Made by a program: the position numbers and the translations under genes | Shown: piece by piece, positions 26,401-38,809 of the stretch | Numbering within the stretch: the first letter of the stretch is position 1 | How the letters are laid out: the number at the start of each line of letters is the position of its first letter | Notes under the pieces: generated by a model | Database searches by the model: none | What the model saw: only the letters and a program-made list of their open reading frames with translations | Told to the model about the DNA's origin: nothing | DNA from: Entonaema liquescens | Lineage: Eukaryota > Ascomycota > Sordariomycetes > Xylariales > Xylariaceae | DNA: 64,000 nucleotides | NCBI GenBank assembly: GCA_902805475.1 | Contig: CADCSX010000001.1 | Span: forward strand, 1,922,001-1,986,000 | Direction of reading: 5' to 3'

Positions 26401-26808
26401 TGGATGGCGATCGAAGACGTGGCGAACCTAGTCCTGGACGTGGCAGGCATCAACGAGCCGCGGCCCGTCGAAAAGATATCCGGGTACTTCCACTCGGTCA
26501 ACCCGAAGAGCATCACATGGCAGGACCTGGCGCCGGCAATTAAAGACTACTACGGGGACCGAATCAAGAAGATCGTAGACTCGAACGAGTGGCTTGCGGC
26601 ACTGAAGGCTAGCCAGGCTACCACGACGGACGTCAACAAGAACCCCGGCATCAAGCTCATCGACTCGTACGAGGGCTTCTTCTTTGGCGGTGAGAAGAGT
26701 ATCTTGTTTGATATGGAGCGAACACAGGAGCACAGCACGACGGCGAAGAACCTAGAGGCCGTGACGCCGGAGCTCATGCGCAATTGGTGCAGGCAGTGGA
26801 ACTTTTAA
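23413..26808 (+). CDS. NRPS-like carboxylic acid reductase (adenylation-thiolation-reductase)
   Basis: Five exons (23413-23721, 23774-24170, 24222-24461, 24536-24611, 24675-26808) join in frame to 1051 residues. Domains in order: an AMP-binding adenylation domain with the core motif HTSGSTGFPKP at about 185-195 and a GRSDTVIVFSNGEK region near 416; a carrier domain with the phosphopantetheine serine Ser598 in GIDSLQ; and a thioester reductase (extended SDR) with the NADPH loop GTTGALG at 696-702 and the YxxxK pair Tyr846/Lys850. Such enzymes activate a carboxylic acid as the acyl-AMP, load it on the carrier and release it reductively, usually as an aldehyde. There is no condensation domain, so it acts on one acid. 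The substrate cannot be predicted here. It stands alone: no P450, transporter or regulator lies within the window next to it. Confidence 0.93.
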
Positions 26809-29800
26809 GGGAATTTGAGATGATGGTGTCTCGTATTATTGTCTTTCGCCGGGGATTTGCTTGTGGCGCTTGGGATTTGATGGTTCTTATACATACTTAG
26901 ATTTGGTAAATTGCTTTCGATAATAAGTTATAGCTTATACCTACTAAGGTATCCAGTTACACTCAACGTTGAATACAATGATTATAATTGGGTATTAAGT
27001 CCAGCGTCTATATTCCCATTGCGAGTTGATCAACCCGAGTTGCAGGGATACGAGTCCCGAATTATATGAATTAGGGGTTAAGTGTCTATTCTTTAGCCTA
27101 ACTGGTCCCGGATTCAACTCTAGGGTTACAACGCATGTAGATCCAGTTTATAGACAATTCCAGCGGAACGGATCGATATCTAGTCTTTTCCAAATCCCGT
27201 AAGCGTGGGTCTACGGGATTTGCTAAAGTCAAAAGGAGAACCGAGTAACGGGTGCTCCTACATCTTAGATCGCTAACAAACGAGGTTACCGAGCATAAAT
27301 TACAACAGACTTATTCTAAAGGGTCCTAACCCATCTGCGGCGTTATTCGGCCCTCTTTATTACTCTGATCTCACCAGCTAAGAATCTCTTAGAAAATCAC
27401 AAAAAATAGAGATACCTATGCTTCGGTTGGATTGGCCTCATCATCTAAGTCCTCTTGAAGGTTAAGTTATCTTACTGTAGTGTCTCTGTGACGGCCAAAA
27501 GCAGTCATTATCTTAGGCTCAAGTAGTCCCGAATATTGAATGATCTTCTATTCAGGACTCGATGGCTAATCATGTGTGTTTGCTTAGATTTCTGCACCCT
27601 GCCTAGTTGTCTGTCAAACGGTCAAGCAAGGAGTTAGGTAGGACGCGCATTTGAGTGGCCCCTATTTTACTATTCTCCGTAAATAAGAATGGTGTATCTG
27701 TAAGCAAAATTCCTATTCCTTGTTGTATTCTGGTTCCTGTTATACTAAATTGTAGAAGCAAAATCTTACAACTCACGACCTTGCTCAGCTGAAGTGTAGA
27801 TCTTTTGTCTCAATGAGCCACCTGATTGGAGCTTAGTATAGAAGACTAATCCAAAGTTGCTTCACCGAACGTAACACACAGACCGCCTTATACAAATAGC
27901 TTTTACCAAATTGCTGGCTTTATGATATAAATTCTCATAGATTGAAGTCATGGTTGAACTGATGCCAAAGTGGCGAAGGTAATCCGTAATACTGGAAGGA
28001 TACCCCTTTTCAATGTAATTCAATAGCTTCTCCTAAACTAACTCAGCTCAAGTTTACCATCTGGGCACCTATGCTATTAGGTGATTTTGAGAGGGCGAGT
28101 CCAGTATAGACGTTTCGATGCCTCAAGTGTCTTGGCAATCGTCAAAAGAGTTCTCAAATAATGTCCAGCCTACTCACCTTAAATAACGACTAGTTCAACC
28201 ACCGGCCTACCCATGAACGTGGATACAGGACTCGGCCCGTATGGAGACTTTTCCGATTTGATTGTGCAACTAAGATGTACATTCAGATAAACCAGCCCCT
28301 GCCGCTGCGTTTGTTACATCGGTTATCACTGAAGAATCTCGTCGCTAAGGCTACACAACATTCGCGTCCCCGGTTTACACAAGCATTATATGATAGCACG
28401 AGCAGACGTTCCATCTCCACCCTGTGTTCCGGTAATGGAATGGCTTGCGTTACAGTGTATTTCGGTAATTGGCGAATTTTCCCGCGTGCTTCGTACGCTT
28501 GTCTGATATTTGGCCCAATGTTGCCCCATAGGAGGCCTTTCAGGGGTTCAGTATTTACTGACAACGTCTGAAACAGACCAATCAAGCCTTTTTAGAAGAG
28601 AAAAACCAGCTCAAGTGCATAAAATGGCCTCACGCTGATAAGTTTATTGATGACATTAATAAGAGTACCTATAGTATTGACGAGCTGAATGGATAGGTGG
28701 CGCAAGGCCGAATCGTGATTACAAGAAGCTATAGGATACACAACATCCTCCAAGAGCTGATATTTGCACGCATTGATACTCGACCTTCTTCGTATGAAAG
28801 AGGCTCAAAGTGAAAAGGAATTGGTAGGGGACCGGAAATCCGCATCGTAATTTGCGGGCTTGCAGTTGAAATGTTTGCATCCGTTGCTAGGATAGGCTGG
28901 GTACCTTTGCAGTTCAATATCCAAACGAATACTCCCATAACAGAGTTATCCACGACCAATGTAGACTCCATCCTTTAGGAATATGCCACGCTCGAAAGCC
29001 TTGTATGCTGCGAGCGGTGCTTTTCTTATTTCTTCTGATGTCTCGATTGTTGTGTGCCACGGCCCAACGAAGAGACATATTTCACAACTAGTTTCCTTTC
29101 ATACCACAACCTCGCACACGTGGTCACTAGTTAGCTTAACAGGAAGGCTAGAAGCAACATCTTCGGGTTAATACTTTTTGATCACCAAGCTTATTATAGG
29201 GGGACATGTTAAGTCGGTGAATATTGAAGACACATCGTCCTCATCCGGCCGGAATACAGACGGAATTCCACAGTAACATGATCACTGTGGTAACTGGCTA
29301 ACGGGAAACTACCGAGAGCAAGTTCGAACTAGACGATCCACAAGAGCCCCTTTTCCTTATCTAGGTGTACCCCTCCTGGAATTATATTGAAGATGTGGAA
29401 GCTGTGGATGACTGGTGGAGAGTGGCTTCATCAGACACCTCCTTTCAAAAGACCAGGGGAAGGATACCTGAAATAGAAAATGCAAAATCACCAGACGGCG
29501 ACTCAATAGTTCTCTAAAGTGGCCTGACTCACGTAGTAATAGCGGATTATTTCATTATTATAGCTGCAACTTGTAGTTACTGGGTAAGTTAGGTACTACT
29601 TAAGGTGAGCACTTTGGGTGTACCCGTGCACTTGGACGCAGCTGCATCTACACCTTCCTTCCTTCCTCTATTCACAACGATTTCCTCCACGCTCCTTCCC
29701 TTTTATTTTCAAACAATTCTTCTTAGGCACGCGCCAACCCTAAAAGTTCCTAGCCAATGGAATCTTTCTCAATTATGTACCAAAGGTGAAGGTGCGATTT

Positions 29801-30294
29801 TAAGGTACGTGGGTAGTTGCCTATGTAGTTGTCTCCCCCTCCCCGCCGCCTTTTACACACAAGTCACCCAGCCTCTATTTATTTTTCGGCATTATTCCTC
29901 AGACACAAGAAACATTCTTTTTACAACTAACCAGTGCACATCCTATCCAGACACAGAGGTAGCCTGCAGAGTAGGCACGCACAATACGGTGCGACTTTCG
30001 TTTGATCTCGTCCTCCGCACCTTGCGCCAACTTCTCAGCATCTACTCGACCTTCTTTTTCGTGTCTTGCCTTGCCTTGCATCGCCTTGCATTGTTTCCCG
30101 ATCAACAACATCGTTAAACACTTGATCAAACTAATCGGCCTTCTAATTTACATCATCCCTCTCACTTACTATCGATTACCTACCTTTGTCTTTCCTTAGG
30201 CAATCGGAACTGGTTTGCATTCCCTCACTAGACTATTTTGATCAATTATCCCCTATCTAATCGACGCGACTGCCTGTCGCCTAATCAAGACAGC
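26809..30294. other. Gene-free stretch of about 3.5 kb with the azgA leader
   Basis: No supported gene. The last 700 bases are C/T-rich (for example CCTTCC runs near 29650-29700), as in fungal promoters with long leaders. A 170-codon open frame at 29605-30117 begins with GTG and has no recognisable domain; I treat it as leader sequence of the downstream permease gene. Confidence 0.5.
27191..27222. repeat. Perfect 11-bp inverted repeat (hairpin)
   Basis: CAAATCCCGTA at 27191-27201 pairs exactly with TACGGGATTTG at 27212-27222 across a 10-base loop. It lies 400 bases after the A-T-R gene. No function is evident. Confidence 0.8.
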
Positions 30295-32674
30295 ATGCCG
30301 AACGTCGGTGGATTCATCGACCGGGCGATGAATAAGTTGTCTGTGATTGATGATCGCATCAATGCCTCAACCTTTGGTCGCGTCTTTCGTCTCGATGGAT
30401 CTGGTCACGTAAGTTAAATTCCATCTTTTTTCATCGGCCATCACCAATTCCCCCGGCGACCCATTCAATATAATAAGTTCTATCTGTGCGATAGTCCTAC
30501 CCTGTCCTCTTAAGCCTGTATCATACAATATCTCGAACATGAGGGTTACCATACTAACAAGAACCAGCCCAAAACCGTCCGCGGTTCGTCTTTCTTTCGA
30601 GAGATCCGCGCCGGTTTGACTACCTTCGCAACCATGGCCTACATCGTGGCTGTCAACGTGAGTATCCTAGCCACTACTCCCTCTTTATAGTCTATATACC
30701 TAACTGAAAAAAGGCTGCTGTTCTTGCAGACTCCGGAGGCATGTGCGAATGCCCGGAGGGATCTGAGCCTGGCTGCCCCGGAGATCCTGATTACGCCAAT
30801 TGCCAGACAAGTAAGTATTTGATAATCCTGAACAGAAGAGTCTATACTTTGGAAATATGACTGACCCCTGTGCAGTCCTGAAGCGAGATCTAATCACTGC
30901 TACTGCGGCCCTTTCTGGTCTTTCCAGCATCGTGTTCGGATTCCTTACCAACCTTCCTGTTTCCCTTGGGTATGTAACTCTGATCTTATATGGGTCCTCT
31001 ATCAAGTTATTCTAACCTACTTCAAGACCAGGTATGGGCCTTAACGCCTATTTCACCTACCAAGTTGTCGGTTGGCACGGTACAGGCATGGTCCCTTACA
31101 AGGTCGCTCTCCTTGCCATCTTCGTGGAGGGCTGGATCTTTGTCTTCCTCGCTCTGACGGGAATGCGACAGTGGTTGGTGCGAATGATCCCAGCTACCAT
31201 CAAGACAGCCTGTGGTGTGGGCATTGGTCTATTCCTCACCGAGATCGGATTGTCCTATTCTGCTGGCATTGGCGCTATCACTGGTGGATTCTCAACTCCT
31301 CTCACAATTGGAGGATGCCCGGCCGAGTATCTCAACGACAAGGGAGAGTGTTCTAGCCACATCATGACGAATCCTGGAGTAAGAACAATTACATAACAAG
31401 GTCAAATCCTAAGCTAACAACTAGTAACAGATGTGGATTGGTATTTTTATCGGCGGCATCTTCGTGGCATTCTTGATGGCCTTCAAGGTCAAGAGTGCCA
31501 TTGTCATCGGTATTGGAATTGTGTCCATCATGTCGTGGCCGTAAGTGGAATTCCATTTCTCTCCTTCCCCTTTCCTATTTATCGGAGTAACTCTAACACT
31601 TATTAGACGCAACACCTCTTTCACTTACTTCCCTTACACAGAGGCTGGCGAGGAGCGATTCCAATTTTTCAAACAGGTTGTCGCATTTCATCCGATCAAG
31701 ACTGTCTTGAATGCCCAGGACTGGGGTCTCGGGGGTGCCGCTGGCGCCCAATTCGGCCTAGCACTTATTACCTTCCTCTATGTCGACATTATTGACTGTA
31801 CTGCGACCCTGTACTCAATGGCCAAGTTCTGTGGCGTTGTTGGAGAGGACGGCGACTTCCCCCGCTCGACCCTTGCGTATTGCACTGATGCAGTCATGAT
31901 TTCAATCGGCTCCCTCTTTGGTTGCTCGCCCGTTACTGCATTCATCGAGAGCGGTGCAGGAATCGCGGAAGGTGGTCGTACCGGCTTGACGGCAATTTCA
32001 GCTGGTGTTTGCTTCCTTATCTGTTTGTTCCTTGCCCCGATTCTGGCCTCTGTCCCGCCTTGGGCTACGGGATCAACTTTAGTTTTGGTAAGCTCTCCCA
32101 TGGACTCTCTAAGAGAAGAGAGGTGCTAATATATCTTCAAAGGTCGGTTGCCTAATGATCCGCCAAGTCATCAATATTAACTGGCAGTATATCGGTGATG
32201 CTGTTCCGTCTTTTGTCACTCTGGCATTCATGCCTTTCAGCTACAGTGTCGCCTATGGCTTAATTGCGTGAGTGCCTTCTATCAAGCAAACAAGCATGGA
32301 CTAATGGGAACTATAGGGGTATGATGGTCTACGTTGTTCTGAACACGATGATCTTCTTTGTTGTCTGGGCCACTAATGGCAGAGTTACCCCTTCAAACTG
32401 GGAAGAAAAGGAGGTTTACGATTGGGGATTGGGATACCGAGATGTTCCCGGCTGGATTATGCGTATTGCCAGAAAGGTTATGCCAGGCCGTTTTGAGACT
32501 AACAGTCAGAAAGATGCTGTGGAGCTGGTGGACAACGACAGCGCGATGAATGCCGCCACTGAGACCAGCTCGCGAGGCCATTCGGGTGACGAACATAAGG
32601 ATGTAGACATCTTGCATAGCCATCACCAGGCTCGGATCCGACACCGCGAGCACGACCTTCCCTCGCTCAACTAA
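30295..32674 (+). CDS. azgA: Purine (adenine/guanine/hypoxanthine) permease, AzgA family
   Basis: A plasma-membrane proton symporter for purine bases. Nine exons join in frame (30295-30408, 30568-30657, 30714-30810, 30876-30969, 31027-31378, 31431-31540, 31607-32087, 32143-32267, 32317-32674) to 606 residues, near the size of Aspergillus AzgA. Visible family marks: TMAYIVAVN in the first membrane region, PGMGLNAYF, and the signature loop SPVTAFIESGAGIAEGGRTGL split here as SPVTAFIESG and AGIAEGGRTG. About 12-14 hydrophobic segments are present. The tail is hydrophilic and His-rich. Some introns use acceptors other than the first AG: exon 3 starts at GCTGCTGTT after AAAAAG, and exon 5 starts after TTCAAG so that GPGMG is kept. 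It looks intact. Confidence 0.95.
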
Positions 32675-33535
32675 GCGAGTGCAAAGAAGCAAGCAAGCGT
32701 GCTAGTTGTATATGCCTACTACAGGCATAGATTTTCTATTTTTCTTTTTTGGAACGATTTGCGGTCACTAATAGGTACGAATGAGGGTTAGGTATGAGTG
32801 GAGGACGAGGCCACGCAAATAATAACAAGCAAAGAACGAAAAAGGACACGATGTGATGATTGGTAAGATGCATTCGGACATGTCTGTGGAAATTGACTAG
32901 GATCCTTTTCCCCAAGGCGTATATAATGATGAAGTAAAAGGAGGGGGAAAAAAGAATGTACTTGCAGGATCTCTTGCTTAGCTTCGCAGCAACAGAGTAA
33001 AGTCAAAAGCAGTCATAGCTTTTGAACAATGCAGAAAAAGGATATTCATACGAAAAGGTTACGATGTTCATAGGACAAAGCTGTGGTAGTTGCAGATGCT
33101 CTTTTTCTTGAGCTACGTAATAATTGATAGCTCTGAATTATCCACCCTATCTTATCAGAAGGACCCACAATGACCTATGACAGCTCTGGTACGTACCTAC
33201 TGGGTACGTAAGCGAAGTACGTACCGACAGAGCTACATAATTGTAATTCACTTCTTGGACTGCAACACAAACTTAACATCACACGTATTAGCTTCTTTTC
33301 AACTGGTTTACTTAAGCCAGAAGCTTTCAGGCACCCTGTAGTGGAACTTCTAATCTACTGGAATTTACGACCTTGAGATACATATGCGTCGGAATTAAAC
33401 AGTCAAATTCCTAGAGGGCGTTCCTGGTACCACGACAGCTAGCTTCTACACCGGACCAATTTTTGGACCTACCTACTTGCATATTATAAGATTTACAGCC
33501 AGCGCCTCATCCGCCCTGGCATTAAAAGCCGAAAG
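32675..33535. other. Intergenic between azgA and UCH37
   Basis: No gene. Contains the imperfect hairpin at 33182-33234 and the promoter of the next gene. Confidence 0.5.
33182..33234. repeat. Imperfect inverted repeat around GTACGTAC
   Basis: AGCTCTGGTACGTAC (33182-33196) faces GTACGTACC-GAC-AGAGCT (33217-33234), with a 3-base bulge and a 20-base loop that itself contains GTACGTA. Possibly a tiny foldback element; no second copy was seen. Confidence 0.65.
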
Positions 33536-34627
33536 ATGAGTGGTGGATGGAATACCAGTTGAGTTTGACTATTGGTGTACCCTCAACCTCGAGTACATAT
33601 GGCTAATTATTTATCTAAAACATAGTTGAATCTGATGCTGTATGCAAAACTCCGATCTTCTCAGCTTCTTAATATCCCCCGAAAGCTAATTAGTATTTCC
33701 CAGGGCGTGTTCACATTTCTTCTTAACAACCTAGGTGTTCAGAATGTTCAGTTCGAAGAGCTTCTTACATTAGAGCCCGAAGCGTTGGCTTCGCTCCATC
33801 CCGTCTATGGCGTCATATTCCTCTTCAAATACCCAACGGACACACCGTATACCTCGACCGATAAGCCCCTCGATGGCACATTCGACCACGACGCAGCAGA
33901 GCGGCTCTGGTTCGCGGCACAGACAATACAGAATGCGTGCGGCACGCAGGCGTTGCTTTCGGTGTTGATGAACCGGGGCGGAGAGGTGGATATCGGGGGC
34001 CCGTTGGGCGACTTCAGGGAATTCACAATGGCGCTGCCGCCCGAGTTCCGCGGCGAGGCGCTCAGCAACAGCGAGCTGATCCGGGACGTGCACAACAGCT
34101 TCGCGCGCAGCAGCCCGTTCGTGGACGAGACGCAGCGTACGGGGGGTGAAACTGAAGACGCATTCCACTTCATCGCATACACGCCCGTCGACGGCGTGCT
34201 GTACGAGCTCGACGGCTTGCAGCCGGCGCCGATCGCGCACGGTCCGTGCACGTCGGAGGCGTTCCCCGCGCGCGTCATGGAGGTGCTGCAGCGCCGCATT
34301 GCGCGCTACGACCTCTCGGAAATCCGATTCAATCTCATGGCCATGGTCGGGGACCGGCGGGCAGTGGCGCGGGAGATAGGCGATGCGGAGATGCTGGCGC
34401 GCGAGGAGCAGAAGCGCCGCGACTGGCAGTTTGAGAACGCGCTGCGTCGACACAATTTCGTGGGGTTCGCGGGCGCGGTGCTAAAAGGCGTTGTAGAGTT
34501 GAAGCTTAAGGAGGGCGGAGAAGACGCGTATACGAAGTGGATCGAGGAGGCTAAGGGGAAGACGAGACAGCGGCTGGAGAGTCGGAAGAAAGGGGGTGGA
34601 GGAGAGGATGTTGAGATGGAGGGATAG
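33536..34627 (+). CDS. UCH37: Ubiquitin C-terminal hydrolase of the UCH37/UCHL5 type (peptidase C12)
   Basis: A proteasome-associated cysteine deubiquitinase. Two tiny first exons (33536-33557 and 33626-33639) precede the main exon 33704-34627; together they give 319 residues beginning MSGGWNTIESDAGVFT, the expected UCH start. The catalytic set is Gln85, Cys91 (QNACGTQ), His167 (AFHFIAY) and Asp182 (LYELDG), each exactly three residues later than in human UCH37 (82/88/164/179). The C-terminal helical tail with RRHNFVGF and a Lys/Glu-rich end corresponds to the ULD region that binds the proteasome receptor Rpn13. The first intron has a slightly unusual donor, GTTGAG. A model that starts at the leucine codon 33626 in one long frame would miss the true N-terminus. 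Intact. Confidence 0.95.
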
Positions 34628-35313
34628 TTGAACTACTTTAGGAGGGCGATTACTCTTATTACGTGTCTACACAAGGATCTTATGGTTCTACGCGATATAG
34701 TAGCTTAGATACGCCAGGAAGGAATAATCCTCGACATCTTCTCTGGATGGTCCTTATTACGGGCGATAGGGCTTCTGAGCTGTATGGTACGTGAAATATT
34801 CTAGTAGGTGGCCGGGGTTAAGCCTCGAAGGGCTTTACAATAAAGCCATCAATGCTTCGAACAATTCAATTTTACGATCAAAGAGCATAAGTCCTCGAAT
34901 TGTTATGTAATTCGCAAGGAGCTCCTCGATTGTTCTACATGCCCCCAAAGCCTCACCTCACCGTTATGCGGCCGAATATATTGAATATCGCCGCATCATT
35001 ATTTCTTTAAAAATCAATAATTCGCAACTCATATTAACTACTACTCTCTGTCTTCGAGTTACTAACGATTGGATTACAACCCACACCTAACTATATCTTC
35101 GCCTCCGATGTAACGATGCCCGCACCAATAAGTCTTCAACATTACACAATATTATGGCCCCCATTAACACCTGTTGGATGGCTACACGAGCAAGATTGCT
35201 GCTCGAACCTTCTTTCCCTGTATATTTATTGACTTCGTAGGAACATACATATCCCCTTGTCAAGGTCGTCTTGCTATCCCTCTCTACTGGCAGCTCAAGC
35301 TCACTAGCCCGAC
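34628..35313. other. Intergenic between UCH37 and the PTH11-like gene
   Basis: No gene seen; AT-rich with short broken frames. Confidence 0.5.
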
Positions 35314-36730
35314 ATGTGGGATTCGTCTCGGAGTGGCACATTGGGCCTCTCCGGATCGTTATTAGGTATATCGACCGCTGCCGTCTGCCTCCGCTTTTGG
35401 GCGCGGAGAAAACGTAGTTTCCCATTGAAGGCCGATGACTGGTTTACTAGCCTTTCTCTGGTAAGCAACCAGCAGGACAGCCGAGAATCCTATAACGTTA
35501 AAAGGCCATATAAAGGCTGATGATGATGGTGGTGATGACTATAGGTTTTCTACTATGGACCATCAATATGCGTGTTTATTAGTGAGTCATCTTTCTAGCT
35601 TAAAGTTCTAACCCCTTTACTGAGCAAATCACCCTCGTAGTGGTACATTACAAGTTTCTGGGATACCCCACTTATGATTTTACTCCTGAGCAGATAGAAG
35701 CTAGAGGTAAACTGTATAGTGATGTAAGAATTCGAAGTTCTCTTTCTCATGTCTCTTAACGTCTTGTTTCAACTAATGTACCCTATATCTGCTCAGTATC
35801 GACTTGCCTTCGATATACTAAGCAACAATACGCTGGCCTGCGTAAAGCTTAGCGCACTGTTCTTTTATCGACGTATCTTCTGCACGATCGGAGAACTATC
35901 TATGTTTGGGATAATAACCTGGATCTCAATCGTCATCGTGGTTATATGGCTCATTGCTTTCCAATTCATGACAGCCTTTCAATGCGGCACGCATTTCTCC
36001 AGTCGCTGGGATGGTTCCTACCTTGAATATTGCAGTCTTATATATCCTTTCGCGTTCGGTCTTGTTACTACCGACTTTATCTTAGACGTTTTGATCTTGG
36101 TTCTCCCAATCCCTAGTGTACGCCTATACTCGATCCAAACCCCTCTGCTTTTAACCTCTCGCTGCTAACAAAAGGCTCGTCAAGATCTGGCTCCTCCACA
36201 CAAGCACGCAGAGGAAGTTTTCTATTATAGGCATATTCCTTTTAGCCTTCGTGTAAGGGTCTTGCTACTTTGTAGTATGCAGTTACCTTGTTAACCTATG
36301 ACTTAGCGGGCTCGGTGCCTCAATCGCTCGAATGGTGGTGTGGATCGGAGTCAATTCGGGGGGCCCAGAATATCTCTTCGAAGCCGACAACGAGCGTGAG
36401 TTTACAGCTTACAGGTAGATGTGATGGGGGAGAACTCGACTCGCATTACTAACTTGGGTTTGACATTCATCATACTTGGGCATTGTCACACAATCCTTCT
36501 TTTACACTATGTTCGAAGCTGGAATGGCGCTCATTGTCGTAAATCTGCCATCGCTACGAGTTCTCCCTGCCTTGCTAGGAACTAAGGAGAGACTACGAAA
36601 CGTTCGAAGCTTCATGGAGCTGCCAGTCCTGCACGATGGCAGCACCGAGATCGAGCAGAACAACTCAGAAGCTGCTAGTGCTAATGAGATCGGAAGATCG
36701 GCATCCTTGAATGGGTATTTCCCACATTGA
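35314..36730 (+). CDS. PTH11-like (rhodopsin-domain) integral membrane receptor, last intron acceptor unclear
   Basis: Exons that join in frame: 35314-35460, 35545-35581, 35641-35723, 35797-36117, 36185-36252 and 36307-36395, then a terminal coding block of about 36476-36730. The translated protein has the features of fungal PTH11-type receptors: an early LRFWARR-type basic loop followed by DDW, a YRLAFDILSNNTLACVKLSALFFYRR-like segment (split at FYRRIF), LDVLILVLPIP, then WLLHTSTQRKFSIIGIF and a final segment with FEAGMALIVVNLPSLR. The cytoplasmic tail is short. Exon 5 requires the acceptor GTCAAG at 36184 rather than the AAAAG upstream. For the last intron a good donor (GTGAGT at 36396) and branch point (ACTAAC near 36448) exist, but no AG lies between it and the coding block. 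The gene may be recently damaged or hold a sequence error there. Confidence 0.75.
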
Positions 36731-38123
36731 GAGCTCAAGGTGCCGTGCCGAAACTTTCCCTAGACGTCGTTTAGATACTTGAAAGATCTAAGGAATTAAC
36801 TAAGATGATGTACTAGGTAATACCTGTAGTTTTTAGGAGAAAAGAGAGGGTACACTCCTTAGATAGAACGTGACAATACACTATGAATTAGCCAAGCAGG
36901 AATGGTTTTGTTTTCTCAGAATGTCTCTACTATGCTTACCAGACTGACAGAATACCCATGGCACCCATAGAGATCTCTTACTTATCTCTGAGGGTAAATA
37001 TAGAGGAGTATAGGGGTATCAGGTTGTTATGACTATGTAAATAATAACCTATACCCGACGATTAGTACTACGAAGTCTCACTCAACTAGCTACTGTCATA
37101 AGTATAATATGATCTTTCCAACATAGAATGTAACGCATTAACTCTATAAGGAATATAAACATTTAACCTTTACATACGAACAGCTTATGTGAAAGTCATA
37201 TCAATTTATTCTAGAAATATATCGAAGCGTAGAATAGGTGGTATGCAATGCAAACTTCTAGAACAACGATGACGACCAAAACAATAATAATCCTAATATA
37301 TAAGCTTAATATGTCATGCCCCTCAAAGTTCGGTTGTTGTAGCATCAAATTTAAGGGGGAACAACCGGTATATAGTTGTTGACGTCACCTGAATATAGCC
37401 CCTAATTCGTCACCTATAGGTAGGTGCGGTCTGCGTCCCGATCAAACACCGCGCGTATCCACAATTCGGAGGTCCCGTCGGCCGAAGGTTAGTGTCTAGC
37501 ACCGGAGCCGCGATTTCTCTAATTATTAAAAATAGTCTACTCTTCGCACATAGGAGAAGATGGTTATGAAATATAACCTATTCCTGGCACATCTCAATAA
37601 AGCGTCGTCAGAGACATCTCTACAATCAGCCCCCGCGATATTTCAATGCCGCCTCCGTTGCTTTTATACATATTAGCCGACGACGATATAGGTGGGGAGG
37701 GGACAGGTAAGGGAGGCGATAGAAATAGCGGCAGATCTATTGGTGGCCGTCTTCCTGGAGCAGATCTGCCGACGATCGTTAATGCGACCCATGCTCCCGT
37801 CGTCGTCAATTTAATTAACGTGTAATTGACCAGATTAGGTAAGGTATACCAAGCTCCGAGAAATGGGGAAAATCCCCAGGCTCGAATGAGCTTTAATCTA
37901 TTTTTCCCCAGTCTGGGGAGGTGGCCTGTCAATTAGGCTGGTAGATTAATTTCATAACTGTGAAAGCATGGCTTTTGAGGAGGTCTACATATGTTAGGCT
38001 TTCCAGGTATATAAGCGACATGCATCATCTGTCGCCCTATGATCTACTGGACTGGTGATGCTAGACTTGAGCACGTCCTAGGTACTATTGAGAACGATCT
38101 AGTTACATAACAAAGAACTAAAA
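36731..38123. other. Intergenic, AT-rich
   Basis: No supported gene. A 112-codon minus-strand frame at 37594-37932 has no recognisable domain and no intron context, so I do not call it. Confidence 0.5.
38008..38015 (+). promoter_or_regulatory. TATA box of the secreted beta-trefoil gene
   Basis: TATATAAG lies 109 bases upstream of the start codon at 38124. Confidence 0.55.
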
Positions 38124-38809
38124 ATGCTGGTAACATCTCTGCTTACGCTCGCGTTCGTCGCGACTGGCTTCGCTCAGGCCCCCGAGGGCTACAAGACCGT
38201 ATACATTACGTCCAAGGTAGACTCCAAGTTCGTCTTGGTTCCCAAGTCAAACACTAGCGGCAGCACTCTAGTCATGTACGTCTACAGTTCTCTACAATCA
38301 CTGTAGGATGCCTATACTAACACGTATCTTACTACCCAGCAAAACCGGTAGCCAGAAGCCCGAGCAGCAATGGTACATCAAGAGCGGGAACACCAAGATC
38401 CAGCTAGCCGGCACTGAACTCTGTCTAGACGCAGGGGAGAAATGTGAGCCCATCCTTAGAGCCTTGATGCCGTCCTAGTATACTAACACGGCAAACTCTC
38501 GCAGCTAACTGGAAGGACATGGCCAACATCTACATCAAGGAGTGTTCCGACACCGCGGACTCGCAGAAGTGGGTTGCCATGGAAGACGGTCGGATCGCCG
38601 TCGAGAAGTCCAGCCCTCGTAAGTGCCAACCAACCCAACCAGGCATCTGAATAAGCTAACACCCACAAACAGAGGAGTGTCTTGACTTGCAGTACATGCG
38701 CGCCACCGAGAACAACCCCGTCGGTCTATACAGCTGCGCGGGCCTAGGAAATACCGGCGCGGCAGACAAGGGCATCAACTGGCCGATCACCGAAGTCACT
38801 ACCCCTTGA
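38124..38809 (+). CDS. Small secreted ricin-B-like beta-trefoil protein
   Basis: Four exons (38124-38275, 38340-38443, 38505-38618, 38673-38809) join in frame to 168 residues. A signal peptide with core SLLTLAFVATGFAQA ends near residue 19, and no membrane segment follows. QxW-type repeats of the beta-trefoil carbohydrate-binding fold are visible: QQWY, a CLDAG turn, DSQKWV, a CLDLQ turn and INWPI. There is one trefoil unit and no enzymatic or toxin domain, so it is best read as a secreted lectin-like protein that may bind sugars outside the cell. The full signature is degenerate, and actual sugar binding is inference. Cysteines pair plausibly (one CLD turn and one later Cys per repeat). Small secreted size would let it be picked up as an effector candidate. 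Confidence 0.8.

Noticed and set aside
29605..30117. 170-codon open frame before azgA
   Set aside because: Starts with GTG, C/T-rich leader-like composition, no domain; best explained as 5' untranslated sequence.
23413..32674. Biosynthetic gene cluster around the A-T-R enzyme
   Set aside because: The nearest genes are a GH5 glycosidase and a purine permease, both several kb away; no tailoring enzyme, regulator or efflux pump.
33770..34453. 227-codon minus-strand frame
   Set aside because: Shadow of the GC-rich UCH37 main exon.
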